NCBI RefSeq assembly: GCF_012979275.1 | Contig: NZ_JABASZ010000014.1 | Span: forward strand, 186,001-250,000 | Reading direction: 5' to 3' | Length of the DNA stretch: 64,000 bases | Source of the DNA: Pseudopontixanthobacter vadosimaris | GTDB lineage: Bacteria > Pseudomonadota > Alphaproteobacteria > Sphingomonadales > Sphingomonadaceae | Shown here: piece after piece, positions 62,401 to 64,000 of the stretch | Layout: each line of letters starts with the position of its first letter | How positions within the stretch are numbered: position 1 is the stretch's first letter | Notes under the pieces: model-generated | Databases searched by the model: none | Seen by the model: only the letters and a program-made list of their open reading frames with translations | Told to the model about the DNA's origin: nothing | Made by a program: the position numbers and the translations under genes

Positions 62401-64000
62401 GCTTCGCTCCCATCGGGATTGGCGACAGTGACGATCTGAAACATCCCGGCATGCATGTGGTAGAGAAGGTGGCAGTGGAAGGCCCAGTCGCCCGGCTCGT
62501 CCGCCGTCAGGTCGAACTGCGCGCTGCCGCCCGGCTGCACGTTAACCGTGTGCTTGAGCGGCTGACGATCGGCAGGTGCGCCGTTAACCAGTTCGAAGAA
62601 GTGCCCATGCAAGTGGATCGGGTGCGCCATCATCGTGTTGTTTATCAATTTGACACGCACGCGTTCGTTATAGGCAAAGCGGATCGGCTCGTCGGAGACG
62701 GCGGAGAACTTCTTGCCGTCGAACGACCACATATAGCGTTCCATGTTCCCGGTGAGATGGATTTCCATCCGCCGCGAGGGAGTCCGCCCCTCCTGATGAG
62801 GTGTCAGCGAGCGGAGCTTGCGATAGTCGAGGGTGCGGTGGGGGACATCGGCAAGGCCGATGCCGGGGTCGCCCATACGGTCGACCGGGTTCATCGAGAC
62901 CATGTCGAGACCGGGCCCGACCTTCACGTCGGGAGGCAGGAGCGATGTATCGCGCATCTGCATACCTCCCGCCATGCCAGCCATTCCGGCCATCTCCGCC
63001 GAACCGCCATCCATACCGGACATCCCATCCGCGCCAGCCGCTCCGCTCGATCCGTGGTCCATTCCGGCCATACCGCCGGCGCCATGATCCATGCCGGTCA
63101 TACCGGCATCGTTGCTGCCAGCCCCGTGGTCCATACCGCTCATGCCCATATCAGCCATGGTCAGAAGCGGGGGATCGCGCAGCGGCGGAATGGCCGCGCG
63201 CGCGCCAGGCGCGCTCGCAAGCGTTGCGATCCCCATTCCGGACCTATCCACCGACTCGGCCACCAATGTGTACGCCTGCTGCTCACCCGGCGTCACGACG
63301 ACGTCGTAGGTCTCCGCGACGCCGATCTGGAACTCGTCCACTTCGACCGGCTCGACGTTCTGCCCGTCGGCTTGAACGACGGTCATCGGCAGGCCTGGAA
63401 TGCGGATATTGAAGAAGGTCATGGCCCCGGCATTGATGAAGCGCAGCCGCACGCGCTCGCCCGGACGGAAGAGATATTCCAGATTGTCGAGCGGGCCATG
63501 ACCGTTCAGCAGGTAAGTGTAGGCTGGGGCCGACACATCGCTAAGGTCGGTCGGCATCATACGCATTCTCGCCCACATCCGGCGATCCTCGCCCGAAAGC
63601 GGATAGTCGTCGGTCCAGGTATTCATGTTGTAGTTGAAGTAGCCTTCGCCCTTCTTGAGCTTGTCGAAAATCGTGTGGGGCGACATTTCGCTGAATTCGC
63701 TGAGCACCACGATATATTCGCGGTCCGCCTGGACCGGATCGGGTCCAGCCGGATCCACCACAATGGCGCCGTAATGCCCGGCCTGTTCCTGCAGGCCGCT
63801 ATGCGAGTGCCACCAGTAGGTGCCCGACTGGCGCACCGGGAATTCAGCGGTGAAGGTCTCTCCGGGCTTGACGCCGGGGAAGCTTACACCTGGCACCCCG
63901 TCGAGTTCGAATGGCACGAGCAGCCCGTGCCAGTGGATCGAGGTGTCTTCCTCGAGCTGGTTATGGACGTTCAATCGGACGGTCGTGCCTTCCTTCAAAC
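62397..64000 (-). CDS. copA: Copper resistance multicopper oxidase CopA (N-terminus beyond window)
   Basis: At least 534 residues, open to the right edge, so the signal and first cupredoxin part are missing. Copper ligands are seen in IHWHGLLVP, YWWHSHSGLQEQ, HPIHLHGHFFEL and HCHLLYHMHAGM (type 1 Cys and trinuclear His). A Met-rich insert of MSGMDHG/AGMDHG-type repeats lies between the second and third cupredoxin domains, a CopA hallmark thought to bind extra copper. It oxidises Cu(I) in the periplasm. First gene here of copA-copB-NTF2-PepSY. Confidence 0.95.
   Translation of the reverse strand, partial: LKEGTTVRLNVHNQLEEDTSIHWHGLLVPFELDGVPGVSFPGVKPGETFTAEFPVRQSGTYWWHSHSGLQEQAGHYGAIVVDPAGPDPVQADREYIVVLSEFSEMSPHTIFDKLKKGEGYFNYNMNTWTDDYPLSGEDRRMWARMRMMPTDLSDVSAPAYTYLLNGHGPLDNLEYLFRPGERVRLRFINAGAMTFFNIRIPGLPMTVVQADGQNVEPVEVDEFQIGVAETYDVVVTPGEQQAYTLVAESVDRSGMGIATLASAPGARAAIPPLRDPPLLTMADMGMSGMDHGAGSNDAGMTGMDHGAGGMAGMDHGSSGAAGADGMSGMDGGSAEMAGMAGMAGGMQMRDTSLLPPDVKVGPGLDMVSMNPVDRMGDPGIGLADVPHRTLDYRKLRSLTPHQEGRTPSRRMEIHLTGNMERYMWSFDGKKFSAVSDEPIRFAYNERVRVKLINNTMMAHPIHLHGHFFELVNGAPADRQPLKHTVNVQPGGSAQFDLTADEPGDWAFHCHLLYHMHAGMFQIVTVANPDGSEA

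Overview
The window reads as a high-GC alphaproteobacterial chromosome, most likely Sphingomonadales (perhaps Erythrobacteraceae; this is inferred, since no 16S gene is present). Supporting signs are a DivL-type tyrosine kinase followed by tsaE-amgK-murU-addB-addA, a 5-aminolevulinate synthase (Shemin-pathway hemA), an alphaproteobacterial EcfG-type promoter, a Fur-like palindrome, an HTH-fused RibB with a degenerate RibA domain, and the carboxyspermidine route to polyamines. Gene density is very high and neighbouring genes very often overlap by 4 nt (ATGA or GTGA). There are no insertion sequences, CRISPR arrays or rRNA genes.

Layout: 1-7814 is one minus-strand chain, divL > tsaE > amgK > murU > addB > addA (addA cut by the left edge). 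7981-13901 holds ahcY, a peroxiredoxin, and a stress-type series hemerythrin > phospholipase D > folE > DUF2383 behind a GGAAC-N17-GTT promoter. 13997-16700 has a PAP2 membrane enzyme, a probable glycosyltransferase remnant, tRNA-Arg(ACG), mutT and two Flp pilins. 16746-24117 has an M48 lipoprotein protease, accA, xerD, a large exported protein of unknown function, aroK and aroB.

24158-32903 is a propionate/methylmalonyl-CoA operon running pccB > unknown protein > mce > enoyl-CoA hydratase > methylmalonyl-CoA mutase > hydroxylaminobenzene-mutase-like protein > bioB > pccA. It takes propionyl-CoA toward succinyl-CoA and also encodes biotin synthase, whose product the carboxylase needs. Two AT-richer genes of foreign look are threaded into it. 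33023-46596 is mostly housekeeping: SDR, gor, pgi, lepB-rnc-era, topA, dprA, plsY, murI and hemA. 47345-51594 is a polyamine locus (carboxynorspermidine/carboxyspermidine synthase, a Cys-rich lipoprotein, carboxynorspermidine decarboxylase, ornithine decarboxylase with its own promoter and structured leader). 51671-56433 has a threonine dehydratase, a MAPEG protein, trxB, a tyrosine phosphatase and ribBX.

56434-57039 is an AT-rich, gene-poor stretch that looks like the edge of an acquired segment. From there to the right end lies a copper-resistance region with many Met/His-rich exported proteins: copA (cut by the right edge) > copB > NTF2-like protein > PepSY protein, then two small plus-strand genes, then three more Met/His-rich or metal-associated envelope genes.
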